Part shown: positions 33,861 through 42,807 of the stretch, piece by piece
How the letters are laid out: the number at the start of each line of letters is the position of its first letter
How positions within the stretch are numbered: the stretch's first letter is position 1
NCBI GenBank assembly: GCA_947501555.1
Contig: CANMWG010000003.1
Span: forward strand, 62,001 to 126,000
Direction: 5' to 3'
DNA: 64,000 nt
From: an uncultured Paracoccaceae bacterium
Lineage (GTDB): Bacteria > Pseudomonadota > Alphaproteobacteria > Rhodobacterales > Rhodobacteraceae
Notes under the pieces: generated by a model
What the model saw: the letters and a program-made list of their open reading frames with translations, nothing else
The model's database searches: none
Told to the model about the DNA's origin: nothing
Translations under genes and position numbers: made by a program

Positions 33861-35249
33861 ATGGAAACCCTGCTTCTGTCGCGAATACAATTTGCAGCCA
33901 ACATCTCATTCCACATTCTGTTCCCAACGATTACAATCGCATTGGGCTGGGTGCTGCTGTTTTTTAAGCTGCGCTATAGCCGTTCAGGCGAAGAACGCTG
34001 GATGGAAGCCTACAGGTTCTGGGTCAAAATCTTTGCACTTTCTTTTGCAATGGGGGTGGTCTCGGGGATCACCATGTCCTTCCAATTTGGCACCAACTGG
34101 CCCGGCTTTATGGAAACAGTCGGCAATATCGCAGGGCCTCTTCTTGCCTATGAAATCATGACGGCCTTCTTTCTTGAGGCGGTGTTCCTGGGGATCATGC
34201 TGTTTGGGTTCAGCCGTGTGCCTAACTGGCTGCATACAACAGCCACCTTCCTTGTGGCCTTCGGCACGCTCATGTCCGCCTTCTGGATCATTGTGCTGAA
34301 TTCCTGGATGCACACACCGCAAGGGTACGAGATGATTGATGGGGTCGCACATGCTACCGACTGGTCCGCTATTATTTTCAACCCCTCCATGCCCTACCGG
34401 CTTGCCCATATGGTGCTGGCGAGCTTCCTGACTGTCAGCTTCCTAATCGCAGGCGTCAGCGCCTTCCGCTGGCTGATCGGCGGGCGCACAGAAGGGGTGC
34501 GGGTAGCCCTGCGAACGGCTGTGTTTGGGGCGGCCTTGCTGATCCCGGTGCAGATCTATGTTGGTGACATGCATGGATTGAATACAAAGGAATATCAGCC
34601 CGCCAAAGTGGCCGCGATGGAAGGGAATTGGGAAACGCACTCTGGCGTGCCGCTGGTCCTATTCGCGATCCCAGACGAAGAAGCGCGCGAAAACCGGTTT
34701 GAAATCGGGATCCCGAAATTGGCGTCCTTTATTCTGACCCATGACTGGAACGGCGAGGTCAAAGGGCTGAACGACTTCGTCACCGAAGACGGAGAAGTAC
34801 TACATCCAAGGGCCTCACCGGTCTTTTGGTCGTTCCGTGTCATGGTTGGCACGGGGATGTTAATGCTGTTGGTAAGCTGGACCGCCAGCGCCCTGATCCT
34901 GCGCAAAAAACGCGGGGTAGAGGGGCTGCCCAAGCCGATGCTGTACCTTTTAGTTGGGATGAGCTTTAGCGGCTGGCTTGCGACACTCGCAGGCTGGTAC
35001 ACAACCGAAATCGGGCGGCAACCTTGGCTGGTCCATGGGGTCATGACCACAAAAGAGGCCGTGGCCGATGTACCTGCATCGCTGGTCTTGTCATCACTCA
35101 TTGCCTACCTCTTGGTCTATGCAGTGTTATTGATCGCCTATATCTACGTGATTTTCTTTCTTGCGCGGCGGATGTCGCGCGGCGAAGCGATTGAACCGAA
35201 GATCTCACCCTCACACGCGGCTAATCCCCGCACAATGCCTGCGGAGTAA
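33861..35249 (+). CDS. cydA: Cytochrome bd-type quinol oxidase subunit I (CioA-like)
   Basis: This is the heme-bearing subunit of a bd-type terminal oxidase. It oxidises quinol and reduces oxygen without pumping protons. The 462-residue membrane protein has the N-terminal LSRIQFAANISFHILFPTIT with the heme-ligand histidine, FWVKIFALSFAMGVVSGITM, the quinol-loop start GDMHGLNTKEYQPAKVAAME, and WYTTEIGRQPWLVHGVMTT near the C terminus. The short length points to the short Q-loop form, often called cyanide-insensitive oxidase (CioA), rather than enteric CydA. Five bases separate it from subunit II. No cydCD or cydX gene is visible beside it. Confidence 0.93.
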   Translation: METLLLSRIQFAANISFHILFPTITIALGWVLLFFKLRYSRSGEERWMEAYRFWVKIFALSFAMGVVSGITMSFQFGTNWPGFMETVGNIAGPLLAYEIMTAFFLEAVFLGIMLFGFSRVPNWLHTTATFLVAFGTLMSAFWIIVLNSWMHTPQGYEMIDGVAHATDWSAIIFNPSMPYRLAHMVLASFLTVSFLIAGVSAFRWLIGGRTEGVRVALRTAVFGAALLIPVQIYVGDMHGLNTKEYQPAKVAAMEGNWETHSGVPLVLFAIPDEEARENRFEIGIPKLASFILTHDWNGEVKGLNDFVTEDGEVLHPRASPVFWSFRVMVGTGMLMLLVSWTASALILRKKRGVEGLPKPMLYLLVGMSFSGWLATLAGWYTTEIGRQPWLVHGVMTTKEAVADVPASLVLSSLIAYLLVYAVLLIAYIYVIFFLARRMSRGEAIEPKISPSHAANPRTMPAE

Positions 35250-35254
35250 GACTG

Positions 35255-36265
35255 ATGCATACATTTGGTGATCCAACTGTCTGGCTGCCTTTCGTTTTCG
35301 CAGCACTCATGGGCGTTTCGATTCTGATCTATGTGGTGCTAGACGGATTCGACCTTGGGGTTGGTGTGCTGTTTCCATTCGCCGAAGCCGACGAAAAAGA
35401 TCGGATGATCGCGTCCATCGGACCATTCTGGGACGCAAATGAAACTTGGCTGGTACTGGCCATCGGGCTGATGCTGGTGGCCTTTCCAGCTGCACATGGA
35501 ACCATCCTGACAGCACTTTACTTGCCGGTGACAATCATGCTGATTGGGCTGATCTTGCGGGGAGTGGCGTTTGAATTCCGGGCCAAGGCGCCCGCCCCGC
35601 AAAAACGCACCTGGAACAACGCGTTCTTTGCGGGATCGCTCATGACGTCACTCAGCCAGGGGTTCATGTTGGGAATGTATGTGATGGGTCTGGAGTGGTC
35701 ATGGATCAACGCCGGGTTTGGGCTGTTGACAGCGGTATTCCTGACGGTCGGCTACAGTTTTATCGGAGCAACCTGGGTGATCCATAAGACGGATGAACAT
35801 CTGCAACGCAAAGCGGTCGATTGGGCCAAAGGTGGAATTTGGGGGCTCATCTTGGGAATCGGTGCGATTTCATTGGCAACTCCATTCGTCAGCACACGCA
35901 TTTTCGACAAGTGGTTTAGCTGGCCCGAGGCCGCTTACTTGGCGCCTCTGCCGATCCTGTCCGGGCTGATCGTAGTCTGGCTTTGGTCGATGCTGCGCCA
36001 GATGCCATTCGCCAACGACAAATGGTCATGGCTTCCGTTTGTGGCGGCGACAGCGCTTTGGATCATGGCGTTTGGGGGGATGGCCTATAGTTTCTACCCC
36101 TATGTGGTCCCAGAGCAGCTGACAATCTATGAAGCGGCCAGCGCACCCGAAAGCCTGTTCATTATCCTGATGGGAACCTGCATCGTGCTGCCTACGATCC
36201 TGGGATATACAGTGCTAGCCTACACAATCTTCCGGGGCAAGGCGACAGAGCTGCGCTACGATTAA
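35255..36265 (+). CDS. cydB: Cytochrome bd-type quinol oxidase subunit II (CioB-like)
   Basis: This is the second subunit of the bd-type oxidase, needed for assembly and heme d/b placement with subunit I. The 336-residue membrane protein has LIYVVLDGFDLGVGVLFPFA near the start, FWDANETWLVLAIGLMLVAF, RGVAFEFRAKA, and a C-terminal LPTILGYTVLAYTIF segment. These are all standard CydB features. It immediately follows cydA. Four bases after its stop begins a long perfect palindrome that probably ends the transcript. Confidence 0.94.
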   Translation: MHTFGDPTVWLPFVFAALMGVSILIYVVLDGFDLGVGVLFPFAEADEKDRMIASIGPFWDANETWLVLAIGLMLVAFPAAHGTILTALYLPVTIMLIGLILRGVAFEFRAKAPAPQKRTWNNAFFAGSLMTSLSQGFMLGMYVMGLEWSWINAGFGLLTAVFLTVGYSFIGATWVIHKTDEHLQRKAVDWAKGGIWGLILGIGAISLATPFVSTRIFDKWFSWPEAAYLAPLPILSGLIVVWLWSMLRQMPFANDKWSWLPFVAATALWIMAFGGMAYSFYPYVVPEQLTIYEAASAPESLFIILMGTCIVLPTILGYTVLAYTIFRGKATELRYD

Positions 36266-36268
36266 CCC

Positions 36269-36296
36269 CGTAAGATGGGTTTAAACCCATCTTACG
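36269..36296. repeat. Perfect 28-base palindrome after cydB, copy 1
   Basis: CGTAAGATGGGTTT is followed directly by its exact reverse complement. The central GTTTAAAC leaves no unpaired loop. The inner 26 bases recur identically at 63804-63829 after rsgA. A gene-end position suggests a bidirectional terminator or a dispersed palindromic repeat. Confidence 0.85.
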
Positions 36297-36329
36297 CAAC
36301 ACCGATAGCATGAATTCCTTAGAAACGGT

Positions 36330-36358
36330 TTGACACCCCATCGGGCTTTGCGTAATCG
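36330..36358 (+). promoter_or_regulatory. Promoter of the tRNA gene
   Basis: TTGACA (36330-36335) and TAATCG (36353-36358) are 17 bases apart, an almost ideal housekeeping promoter. Transcription would begin about eight bases before the mature tRNA 5' end at 36373. Confidence 0.65.
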
Positions 36359-36372
36359 GTGCGCTGTGGTGC

Positions 36373-36449
36373 GGCGCGGTAGCTCAGCTGGTTAGAGCGC
36401 GCGACTCATAATCGCGAGGTCGGGAGTTCAAGTCTCCCCCGCGCCACCA
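36373..36449 (+). tRNA. tRNA with CAU anticodon (tRNA-Met, or tRNA-Ile2 if modified)
   Basis: The 77 bases fold into a complete cloverleaf. The acceptor arm is GGCGCGG with CCGCGCC, the D arm is GCTC/GAGC, the anticodon stem is CGCGA/TCGCG around CTCATAA, the variable loop is AGGTC, and the T arm is GGGAG/CTCCC around TTCAAGT. The CCA end is encoded. The CAU anticodon fits elongator methionine tRNA. The isoleucine tRNA whose C34 becomes lysidine also has CAU and a similar anticodon region, so I leave that open. A good promoter lies upstream. Confidence 0.93.
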
Positions 36450-37234
36450 CCCTATAACGCCACTGCATCCCAGCAAATGAGCACCAAACCGACGGCCCGA
36501 CTTCCGGGCGTCTGGCAAGGTCTAGCCACCCTGAGTGCGAGAGCTCAAGTCTGGCCCGAGACAAGCTCAATGAGTTTGGCGCTGCCAGCAATTACTCATT
36601 TAAGGCTGGGCTCAGAACTCACGAATCAAATTTCGGAAAAAATTAACCTTTTGTTTGCTCTTCTGCCCTTGTCGCGCCCAACGTTTACCTTAATTCCACC
36701 ATGAGGATAATACAAATGCGGTCAAACAATATGAAAATAGGCCCTAAACCTACCCGAAAGCGTTAAAGACTGTACCAAAGAGCAGGTTCACAGAATTTAC
36801 ACCGATTGATAGGTATACAGCTGAAGGTTGCAATTTCAGAACACTGGATTGCAAGGTACGAAAATGAAAGAGATGTTACAGATGATTGACCTGGTTGTTA
36901 TTGGTTTGTTGGCCGTGAGCTTAATAGGTGGTGGCCAAAAGCTGCCGAGAGTTGAAGGATTGAAAGCCCTAAAATTGTTGCGCTTCGACCGGTTTCGCCA
37001 GCGGAACGTGTCACCAACTTAAGCCTGAAAATTTGTCTTCAGCAACCAATATGCTGAATTATTTTAGGTACTCCGCGAAGAATTTCACCTCGTACCACTG
37101 GTAAAATTTTATCGCTGGTATTCTTATAAATTTACGCCCGTAAAAGATACAACTCGTTTATAAATAAGCACTATTACTTGTTGCCTTAAGGGTATAGCTA
37201 ATACGTAAGACAATCAAATTAGCCAGTTTGTATC
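36450..37234. other. AT-rich gene-poor stretch downstream of the tRNA
   Basis: This 785-base stretch has no convincing gene and becomes clearly more AT-rich than its surroundings from about 36590. A possible small ORF runs from 36864 to 37022. It would encode 52 residues beginning MKEMLQMIDLVVIGLLAVSL, with one hydrophobic segment and an AAGG ten bases upstream, but nothing else supports it. No integrase, transposase or clear tRNA-end duplication is visible. The composition beside a tRNA suggests decayed foreign DNA, which is inference. Confidence 0.45.
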
Positions 37235-37597
37235 ATGAAATTTGTACCCTACGCAGCTTCGACACTAGCAGGCCTAATTCTATTCGGGCTTGGCATCATC
37301 GGCCAATACAGCATACCTGCGCAACCCATAGATGCGCTGACGGTCCTGCTGGAACCGACTTCATTTGGTGTCAAATTTGATGACTTCTATTATTTTGTAT
37401 TGAGCGCCGTTGGCATTTGGCTTGTCTTGTACGTTTTTCCACGGGCGGCGTCTGGGATAGCACTGGTCCTCGTTCTATCAAAGATGGCCTTGATAAAAGG
37501 ATGGATTCCTGTTGGCACGACGGTTGTACTTTGCCTGCTACTAACCCTCATAATTAGTCTCCACCGCACCCCGAGACGCACAGCACCACAGAAATGA
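37235..37597 (+). CDS. Small membrane protein, function unknown
   Basis: This is a 120-residue ORF with three or four hydrophobic segments: YAASTLAGLILFGLGIIG, FYYFVLSAVGIWLVLYVFP, and two adjoining ones from SGIALVLVLSKMAL to VVLCLLLTLIIS. It ends in a basic tail (HRTPRRTAPQK), which should be cytoplasmic. No clear Shine-Dalgarno site precedes the ATG. It sits in the AT-rich stretch after the tRNA and has no partner genes, so it may be a recent arrival. I do not recognise a family. Confidence 0.5.
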   Translation: MKFVPYAASTLAGLILFGLGIIGQYSIPAQPIDALTVLLEPTSFGVKFDDFYYFVLSAVGIWLVLYVFPRAASGIALVLVLSKMALIKGWIPVGTTVVLCLLLTLIISLHRTPRRTAPQK

Positions 37598-37794
37598 CCA
37601 AACTGTCTCGCTCAGAGGCAATGTTCGCATTTGAGACCGGCCAGCATTGCTTTAAACAGTCGCTTGCTGACTCAACAGATATGGCAACCAACATTTTGGG
37701 TTCAGTCTATTAGGGTCACAAATCTCGTGTAAAACAGGCTTTCGTTCACGCTCATTTGGCATTAGCGTTGGGCACTGACTTCGGGGGGAACACG

Positions 37795-39210
37795 ATGGAT
37801 GAACTGACCCAAATCGCCCAAGCCATTGGCCAAGATCGCATCCTGACCGGCCAGGACGCCGCACCCTACTGCAAAGACTGGACGGGTGCTTATGTCTCGA
37901 CGCCTCTGGCCGTCTTACGGCCTGTGAATACACAAGAAGTGTCGGCCATTCTCAAGATCGCAAATGAGACCGGAACAGCAGTGGTGCCGGCCTCTGGGCG
38001 GACAGGGCTCACCGGGGCCACGTTGGCGCAAGACGCATTGCTGCTCTCCGTCGAACGGCTCAACACGATATCGGATATCAACACAGAAGCCCGGACTGCG
38101 ACGGTCGGGGCGGGTGTCATCCTATCGCATCTTCACGACGCCGCCGAGGCGCATGACCTGATCTTTCCCCTGACCCTCGGGGCGCGGGGTTCGGCCATGA
38201 TCGGCGGGCTCTTGTCAACGAACGCAGGCGGATCAAACGTCGTGCGTTATGGCAGCACCCGGGGGCTTTGCTTGGGGCTTGAGGTGGTCATGGCGGACGG
38301 GCGGATCATGAATTTGATGAATGCGTTACACAAAGATAACTCCGGTCTGGATCTACGCAATCTGATCATCGGGGCAGAGGGCACATTAGGGATCATCACC
38401 GCCGCCGTATTGTCTTTGCGACCCAAACCGCAAGCCTACGCGACCGCGATGGTGGCTGTGCCTTCACTGCCCGTTGCCTTGCAACTATTGCATCAATTGC
38501 AAAGCGAAACCGGCGGCGGGGTTGAGGCTTTTGAGTACATGCCGCGCAGTTACATTGACCACCACCGCAAGTTTTTCCCCGATATGTCGGCCCCATTCGA
38601 TCAGAACTATGACATCAACATCATGATCGAGGTGGCCGCGACCACACGCGCAGACGCCTTGCCGGATGAGGATGGCAGCATCCCTGTCGTCTCTAAGCTG
38701 GAAGGTGTTCTGGGGCAAATGCTGGAAAACGGCACCGTCTTGGATGCCGTCATCGCACAAAACGAAACCCAACGGCGCGAAATCTGGAAACGGCGGGAAG
38801 ACGCAGGCGAAGTGGCTTTTTTTGGGGGCGTCTTTGTGAATACCGATATCGCCCTTCCGCTGGACAAGATCGCTGCGTTTGAAGCGGCCGTAACCCCCCG
38901 GATCAAGGACATTGATCCCGGGGCGCATGAGGTGCTTGTGGCCCATCTCGGCGACGGCAATATCCACCACACCAGCTATGTCAGCCGGAATGACCCAAAG
39001 ATCATGGATGCGATGGTTGAGGCGGTAGAGGATGTCGTTCAGGAACTCGGAGGGTCTTTTAGTGCAGAGCACGGGATTGGTGTCTCAAAGCTCGCAACAA
39101 TGAAACGGCGCAAAGATCCAGTGGCGCTTGACGCCATGCGGGCGATCAAGGCTGCATTGGATCCCAAGGGCATCTTGAACCCCGGAAAAGTTATCCCGGC
39201 GGCGGATTGA
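37795..39210 (+). CDS. FAD-linked oxidoreductase of the GlcD/D-2-hydroxyacid dehydrogenase family
   Basis: This flavoprotein probably oxidises a D-2-hydroxyacid such as D-lactate, glycolate or D-2-hydroxyglutarate to the keto acid. I start it at 37795, because a GGGGGGAA site lies upstream and the earlier reading adds 13 residues without support. The 471-residue product has the FAD-binding (PCMH-type) domain with PASGRTGLTGATLAQDALLL, RGSAMIGGLLSTNAGGSNVV and IIGAEGTLGIITAAVLSLRP. The C-terminal substrate domain has VLVAHLGDGNIHHTSY and GGSFSAEHGIGVSK, where the histidines bind metal. It is a single gene ended by a perfect palindrome. No glcE/glcF genes accompany it. Confidence 0.88.
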   Translation: MDELTQIAQAIGQDRILTGQDAAPYCKDWTGAYVSTPLAVLRPVNTQEVSAILKIANETGTAVVPASGRTGLTGATLAQDALLLSVERLNTISDINTEARTATVGAGVILSHLHDAAEAHDLIFPLTLGARGSAMIGGLLSTNAGGSNVVRYGSTRGLCLGLEVVMADGRIMNLMNALHKDNSGLDLRNLIIGAEGTLGIITAAVLSLRPKPQAYATAMVAVPSLPVALQLLHQLQSETGGGVEAFEYMPRSYIDHHRKFFPDMSAPFDQNYDINIMIEVAATTRADALPDEDGSIPVVSKLEGVLGQMLENGTVLDAVIAQNETQRREIWKRREDAGEVAFFGGVFVNTDIALPLDKIAAFEAAVTPRIKDIDPGAHEVLVAHLGDGNIHHTSYVSRNDPKIMDAMVEAVEDVVQELGGSFSAEHGIGVSKLATMKRRKDPVALDAMRAIKAALDPKGILNPGKVIPAAD

Positions 39211-39240
39211 GACATCCAAAATTCTAGAATTTTGGATGTC
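39211..39240. terminator. Perfect 30-base palindrome between convergent genes
   Basis: GACATCCAAAATTCT is followed directly by its reverse complement, starting right after the GlcD-type gene stop and ending 12 bases before the hemC stop. It can form a hairpin on both strands, so it probably serves as a shared bidirectional terminator. No long T-run flanks it. Confidence 0.7.
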
Positions 39241-39252
39241 AGCCGCCCTGTT

Positions 39253-40188
39253 TCAGAGAAAATCTGGTCCGGCCTGCGCAAGAAGTTTCTCTGCCATCAC
39301 GCGCCCCATTTCGGCGCCGTCTTCAACCGGGCCGCTGGCCGCATCAGCATAGACTTGCGTGCCATCGGTCCGCAATATTTCACCGCGCAGCCGGAGACGG
39401 CCGCCGTCCAATTCAGCCAATCCCCCAATCGGGGTTTCGCATGAACCATCAAGATGCGCCAGAAAACTGCGTTCTGCTGCCAATCGCTGGCCAGTTGGGC
39501 CATCATGAATTGCTGCTAACATCTCTGCTGCACGGGTATCATCGACCCGGCGTTCAAGCCCAATCGCACCCTGTGCCACCGCAGGCAACATATCGTCCGG
39601 TGAAACGGGCCAGCGGGGAACATCCGTCATAGCCAGTCGGTTCAGCCCGGCCATCGCCAAAAACGTGGCTTCTGCAACACCGTCTGCCAGCTTCTTCAAC
39701 CGGGTTTGCACATTGCCGCGAAATTCAACAATCTTCAGATCAGGGCGTTTGGCCAAAAGCTGCGATCTACGGCGCAAAGACGATGTGCCTACGGTCGCAC
39801 CTTCCGCCAAATCATCCAACCCTTTGGCACGTAAGGACACAAACGCATCGCGCACATCCTCGCGGGGCAAATAGGTATCCAGCAACAGGCCCGCAGGCTG
39901 TTCTACTGGCATATCTTTCATTGAATGCACCGCTATGTCGATGGCCCCATCCAACAGCGCCTCTTCAATTTCGCGGGTGAACAATCCCTTGCCGCCGATC
40001 TCTTTCAGCGGGCGGTCTTGAATGGCATCACCCGTCACCTTGATCACACAAATCTTGAAGGAATCTTCCGGCAAATCAAAGGCCGCCATCAACCGCGAAC
40101 GGGCCTCATGGGCTTGGGCCAAAGCCAGCGGTGACCCACGGGTGCCGATGTTGAAAGGCTGGGCGGAAGTGGGCAAATTCAAAGTCAT
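39253..40188 (-). CDS. hemC: Hydroxymethylbilane synthase (porphobilinogen deaminase)
   Basis: This enzyme joins four porphobilinogen units into hydroxymethylbilane in tetrapyrrole synthesis. I start it at 40188 ([20 protein letters not shown]); the longer reading to 40392 would run into hemE on the other strand. The 311-residue protein has the N-terminal [71 protein letters not shown] and [13 protein letters not shown]. The dipyrromethane-binding cysteine is in [20 protein letters not shown] near residue 245. It is divergent from hemE, with 94 bases between the starts. Confidence 0.96.
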   Translation of the reverse strand: MTLNLPTSAQPFNIGTRGSPLALAQAHEARSRLMAAFDLPEDSFKICVIKVTGDAIQDRPLKEIGGKGLFTREIEEALLDGAIDIAVHSMKDMPVEQPAGLLLDTYLPREDVRDAFVSLRAKGLDDLAEGATVGTSSLRRRSQLLAKRPDLKIVEFRGNVQTRLKKLADGVAEATFLAMAGLNRLAMTDVPRWPVSPDDMLPAVAQGAIGLERRVDDTRAAEMLAAIHDGPTGQRLAAERSFLAHLDGSCETPIGGLAELDGGRLRLRGEILRTDGTQVYADAASGPVEDGAEMGRVMAEKLLAQAGPDFL

Positions 40189-40195
40189 ATCTCGA

Positions 40196-40224
40196 TTTTT
40201 AGACCTGTCAATCCGGCCTGACAA
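40196..40224 (-). promoter_or_regulatory. Candidate hemC promoter
   Basis: On the minus strand TTGTCA (complement of 40219-40224) and TAAAAA (complement of 40196-40201) are 17 bases apart. Transcription would begin at or next to the hemC ATG at 40188, giving a leaderless or nearly leaderless message. No clear -10 partner was found for the plus-strand TTGACA at 40230-40235 facing hemE. Confidence 0.4.
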
Positions 40225-40282
40225 CTGCCTTGACATCATCTTCTGCAATTGGGACCACCACACCGACATAAAAGGACATTCC

Positions 40283-41317
40283 ATGGCGCAGCAAAAGACC
40301 ATCCTTCGGGCCCTCGCGGGTGAAACCCTTGATACCCCCCCTATCTGGATGATGCGGCAAGCCGGGCGGTACCTGCCCGAATACAAAGCCACCCGCGCAC
40401 AAGCGGGCGACTTTTTGTCGCTGTGCTACAACCCCGAACTCGCCGCTGAGGTGACGCTGCAGCCAATCAGGCGCTACGGCTTCGACGCAGCGATCCTTTT
40501 TGCCGATATTCTACTTCTGCCCCAAGCACTGGGGGCGGATCTGTGGTTTGTCACCGGCGAGGGCCCGCGCCTGTCCACGATCACCTCAGCCGATGAACTC
40601 AGCAAACTAAAGCCGACAGATGCGATCCATGACACGCTAAGCCCGGTCTATGAGACGGTGAAAATCCTGTCTGAAGAACTGCCAAAGGAAACCACCTTGA
40701 TCGGTTTCGCAGGCGCGCCTTGGACCGTCGCCACCTATATGATCGCGGGTCAAGGCACGCCCGACCAAGGCCCCGCCCACGCGTTGAAAGCCGAAAACCG
40801 GCCTGTGTTCGAAGGGATCATCGACCGGATCACCGAAGGCACCATCGCCTATCTGTCCAAACAGATCGAGGCCGGGGCCGAATGCGTCAAACTTTTCGAC
40901 AGCTGGGCCGGGTCGCTGCAGGGTGACGACTTCAAGGATTTCTCAGTCAAACCTATGCAACAGATCACGGCGGCTTTGAAGGAAAAACACCCCGACATCC
41001 CCGTGATCGCCTTTCCGCGCGGGGCCGGCACAAAATACACAGGCATGCATGCGGCCATTGGGGCGGATTGCGTGGCTATCGACGACAGGGTGGATGCGGC
41101 CTGGGCGGCAAAGCATGTGCAGATAGATGGCTGCGTGCAAGGCAATCTGAAGTCGTCGCATATGGTCACGGGCGGCGATGCCCTGGTCAGTGAGACGCGG
41201 CGGATTTGCGACGCGCTTGGCAAAGGGCCGCATATCTTTAACCTTGGGCACGGGATCACACCAGATGCCGACCCGGCCAATGTGCAATTGATGATTGATA
41301 CCGTGCGCGGCGGCTGA
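40283..41317 (+). CDS. hemE: Uroporphyrinogen decarboxylase
   Basis: This enzyme removes four carboxyl groups from uroporphyrinogen III to give coproporphyrinogen III. The start at 40283 follows an AAGGA site; the reading from 40022 would overlap hemC and is rejected. The 344-residue product begins [20 protein letters not shown] and has the hallmark [18 protein letters not shown]. Further blocks are [16 protein letters not shown] with the catalytic aspartate, [24 protein letters not shown], and the C-terminal [18 protein letters not shown]. It lies in a heme gene group with hemC and hemF. Confidence 0.97.
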   Translation: MAQQKTILRALAGETLDTPPIWMMRQAGRYLPEYKATRAQAGDFLSLCYNPELAAEVTLQPIRRYGFDAAILFADILLLPQALGADLWFVTGEGPRLSTITSADELSKLKPTDAIHDTLSPVYETVKILSEELPKETTLIGFAGAPWTVATYMIAGQGTPDQGPAHALKAENRPVFEGIIDRITEGTIAYLSKQIEAGAECVKLFDSWAGSLQGDDFKDFSVKPMQQITAALKEKHPDIPVIAFPRGAGTKYTGMHAAIGADCVAIDDRVDAAWAAKHVQIDGCVQGNLKSSHMVTGGDALVSETRRICDALGKGPHIFNLGHGITPDADPANVQLMIDTVRGG

Positions 41318-41366
41318 TTTTGCGGTATAGACTGGTCGTTACCTGCCTGTATCAACGGAAACACAC

Positions 41367-41732
41367 ATGCCATTGACCTTTCGGCTGATCTTTCACGGAC
41401 TGCGCAGCATCTGGATCGCTGTCTTTCTTGCAATCGCCGCTTGGTTGATATTTGTCCCTGCCACACAGGCCGAGCGGGCAGCCCTAGGCAACGCCACATT
41501 GGCAGACTCATCAATGGCACTTGCACAAATGCGCGTGGCGCGGGTCGTTGTGCACTTCGCACCCGAACGGGCAGCTAAGATGCTCAGCCGGGCAAGTGGC
41601 GGGGAATACTCAGAAGAGTTTGCGGGCATGGTCTTGCGTCAATTGGCAAATGGACCACAGGTGCAATCCACCCCAGAGCCGCTTCCTGAAGATCGCTCAG
41701 CAGGTGGGGCAAAATTTGTGACGGTGGACTAG
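41367..41732 (+). CDS. Small membrane-anchored or secreted protein, function unknown
   Basis: This 121-residue protein begins 49 bases after hemE. Residues 8-35 form a hydrophobic segment (LIFHGLRSIWIAVFLAIAAW) ending in VPATQA, which could be a signal peptide or an N-terminal anchor. The rest is alanine- and arginine-rich, with short amphipathic helices (SMALAQMRVARVVVHFAPER), and ends in a proline-rich tail. There are no cysteines or known motifs. It may be co-transcribed with hemE. I do not recognise its function. Confidence 0.6.
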   Translation: MPLTFRLIFHGLRSIWIAVFLAIAAWLIFVPATQAERAALGNATLADSSMALAQMRVARVVVHFAPERAAKMLSRASGGEYSEEFAGMVLRQLANGPQVQSTPEPLPEDRSAGGAKFVTVD

Positions 41733-41760
41733 AGCGTTCGACGACATCGCGCACCACGTT

Positions 41761-41821
41761 ACGCTTAGAAATCTTTGATTTCAGGCAGCGTTAGGTGATT
41801 GCGGGTTTTCCGCATAACGCT
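41761..41821. repeat. Stem-loop and intergenic repeat element, copy A
   Basis: ACGCT (41761-41765) and AGCGT (41787-41791) enclose an inner perfect hairpin, GAAATC-TTT-GATTTC (41768-41782). From 41787, AGCGTTA pairs with TAACGCT ending at 41821. Bases 41796-41821 match 43217-43242 with three differences in 26. The element lies between two convergent genes and may terminate both. Confidence 0.5.
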
Positions 41822-41828
41822 ATATGCG

Positions 41829-42707
41829 CTAGATCCATTTGGCCAAGGGCGGCAGGCTCATCAGCACGGCGTTCGCATCATGACCCGTTGCCAAACCAAA
41901 TTTTGTGCCGCGATCATAGACCAGATTATATTCCGCATAGAGCCCGCGGTGGACCAGCTGTGTATCCTTATCTGCATCGTCCCATGGCGCATTGCGACGC
42001 TTTTCAACCAAAGGCACATAGGCGGGCAAAAACGCACGACCGATATCCTGGGTCAGCTTGAAATCCGCCTCCCAATCGCCGGTGCAATAGTCATCCATAA
42101 AGATACCACCGACACCACGGGCGCGATTGCGGTGGGGAATATAGAAATATTCATCCGCCCAGGCCTTTAGCTTGGGATAATGCGCCGCGTCATGTGGGTC
42201 TAGATGGGCTTTTTGGGTGCCATGGAAGTGAGCAGTATCCTCATCATATTCAATGCAGGGGTTCAAATCTGACCCACCACCGAACCACCATGCATGAGGG
42301 GTCCAGAACATGCGGGTGTTCATGTGAACCGCAGGGGCGTGAGGGTTTTGCATATGGGCAACCAGTGAAATGCCCGACGCCCAAAACCGGGGATCATCAG
42401 CCATGCCCGGGACACCTCGGGCGGCCATCGCTTTTTGGGCCGCATCACCCAGCTGGCCAAAGACGGTTGAGACATTCACACCCACCTTTTCAAACACACG
42501 ACCACCGCGCATCACGGACATCAGCCCACCACCAGCGTCAGATCCATCGTCTGCATGACGCGTGGTTTCAGTCACCTCAAAACGGCCCGCTGGGGCATCG
42601 TCCGTTGCGGTGTCTTCCAGGTCCTCAAAAGCCGCTACGATTTCATCGCGTAACGCGCGAAACCACGCCGATGCCTTGCTCTTTTCCGCTTCAAACCCGT
42701 CCGACAT
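41829..42707 (-). CDS. hemF: Oxygen-dependent coproporphyrinogen III oxidase
   Basis: This enzyme oxidatively decarboxylates coproporphyrinogen III to protoporphyrinogen IX using oxygen. I start it at 42707 (MSDGFEAEKSKASAWFRALR), the usual N terminus. The longer reading to 42938 would cover the divergent lipoprotein gene. The 292-residue product has GGGLMSVMRGGRVFEKVGVN, the substrate-site histidine region NPHAPAVHMNTRMFWT, AWWFGGGSDLNPCIEYDEDT and RNRARGVGGIFMDDYCTGDW. It ends with VYDRGTKFGLATGHDANAV. No oxygen-independent hemN is in the window. It converges on the small gene at 41367. Confidence 0.97.
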   Translation of the reverse strand: MSDGFEAEKSKASAWFRALRDEIVAAFEDLEDTATDDAPAGRFEVTETTRHADDGSDAGGGLMSVMRGGRVFEKVGVNVSTVFGQLGDAAQKAMAARGVPGMADDPRFWASGISLVAHMQNPHAPAVHMNTRMFWTPHAWWFGGGSDLNPCIEYDEDTAHFHGTQKAHLDPHDAAHYPKLKAWADEYFYIPHRNRARGVGGIFMDDYCTGDWEADFKLTQDIGRAFLPAYVPLVEKRRNAPWDDADKDTQLVHRGLYAEYNLVYDRGTKFGLATGHDANAVLMSLPPLAKWI

Positions 42708-42807
42708 GAATTTCGCTCGCTCTTGATATTGAATAACACTTCGTATTCGCTTTTTTTGCACCATACCGATCATGTAACTATGATCCAGATCAAACCCGGA
42801 GAGTTTC

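Noticed and set aside
36425-36560. Possible attachment-site duplication: GAGTTCAAGTCT in the tRNA and GAGCTCAAGTCT about 115 bases later
   Set aside because: The match is short and imperfect, does not reach the CCA end, and no integrase is present.
36406-36591. Minus-strand ORF of 61 codons ending in GRLELPTSRL
   Set aside because: It overlaps the tRNA on the opposite strand. This ending is a well-known false ORF produced by tRNA gene antisense.
42721-42740. TTGATATTGAATAA upstream of hemF as a possible FNR-type oxygen box
   Set aside because: It lacks the inverted second half (ATCAA) at the required spacing, and hemF is the oxygen-dependent enzyme.
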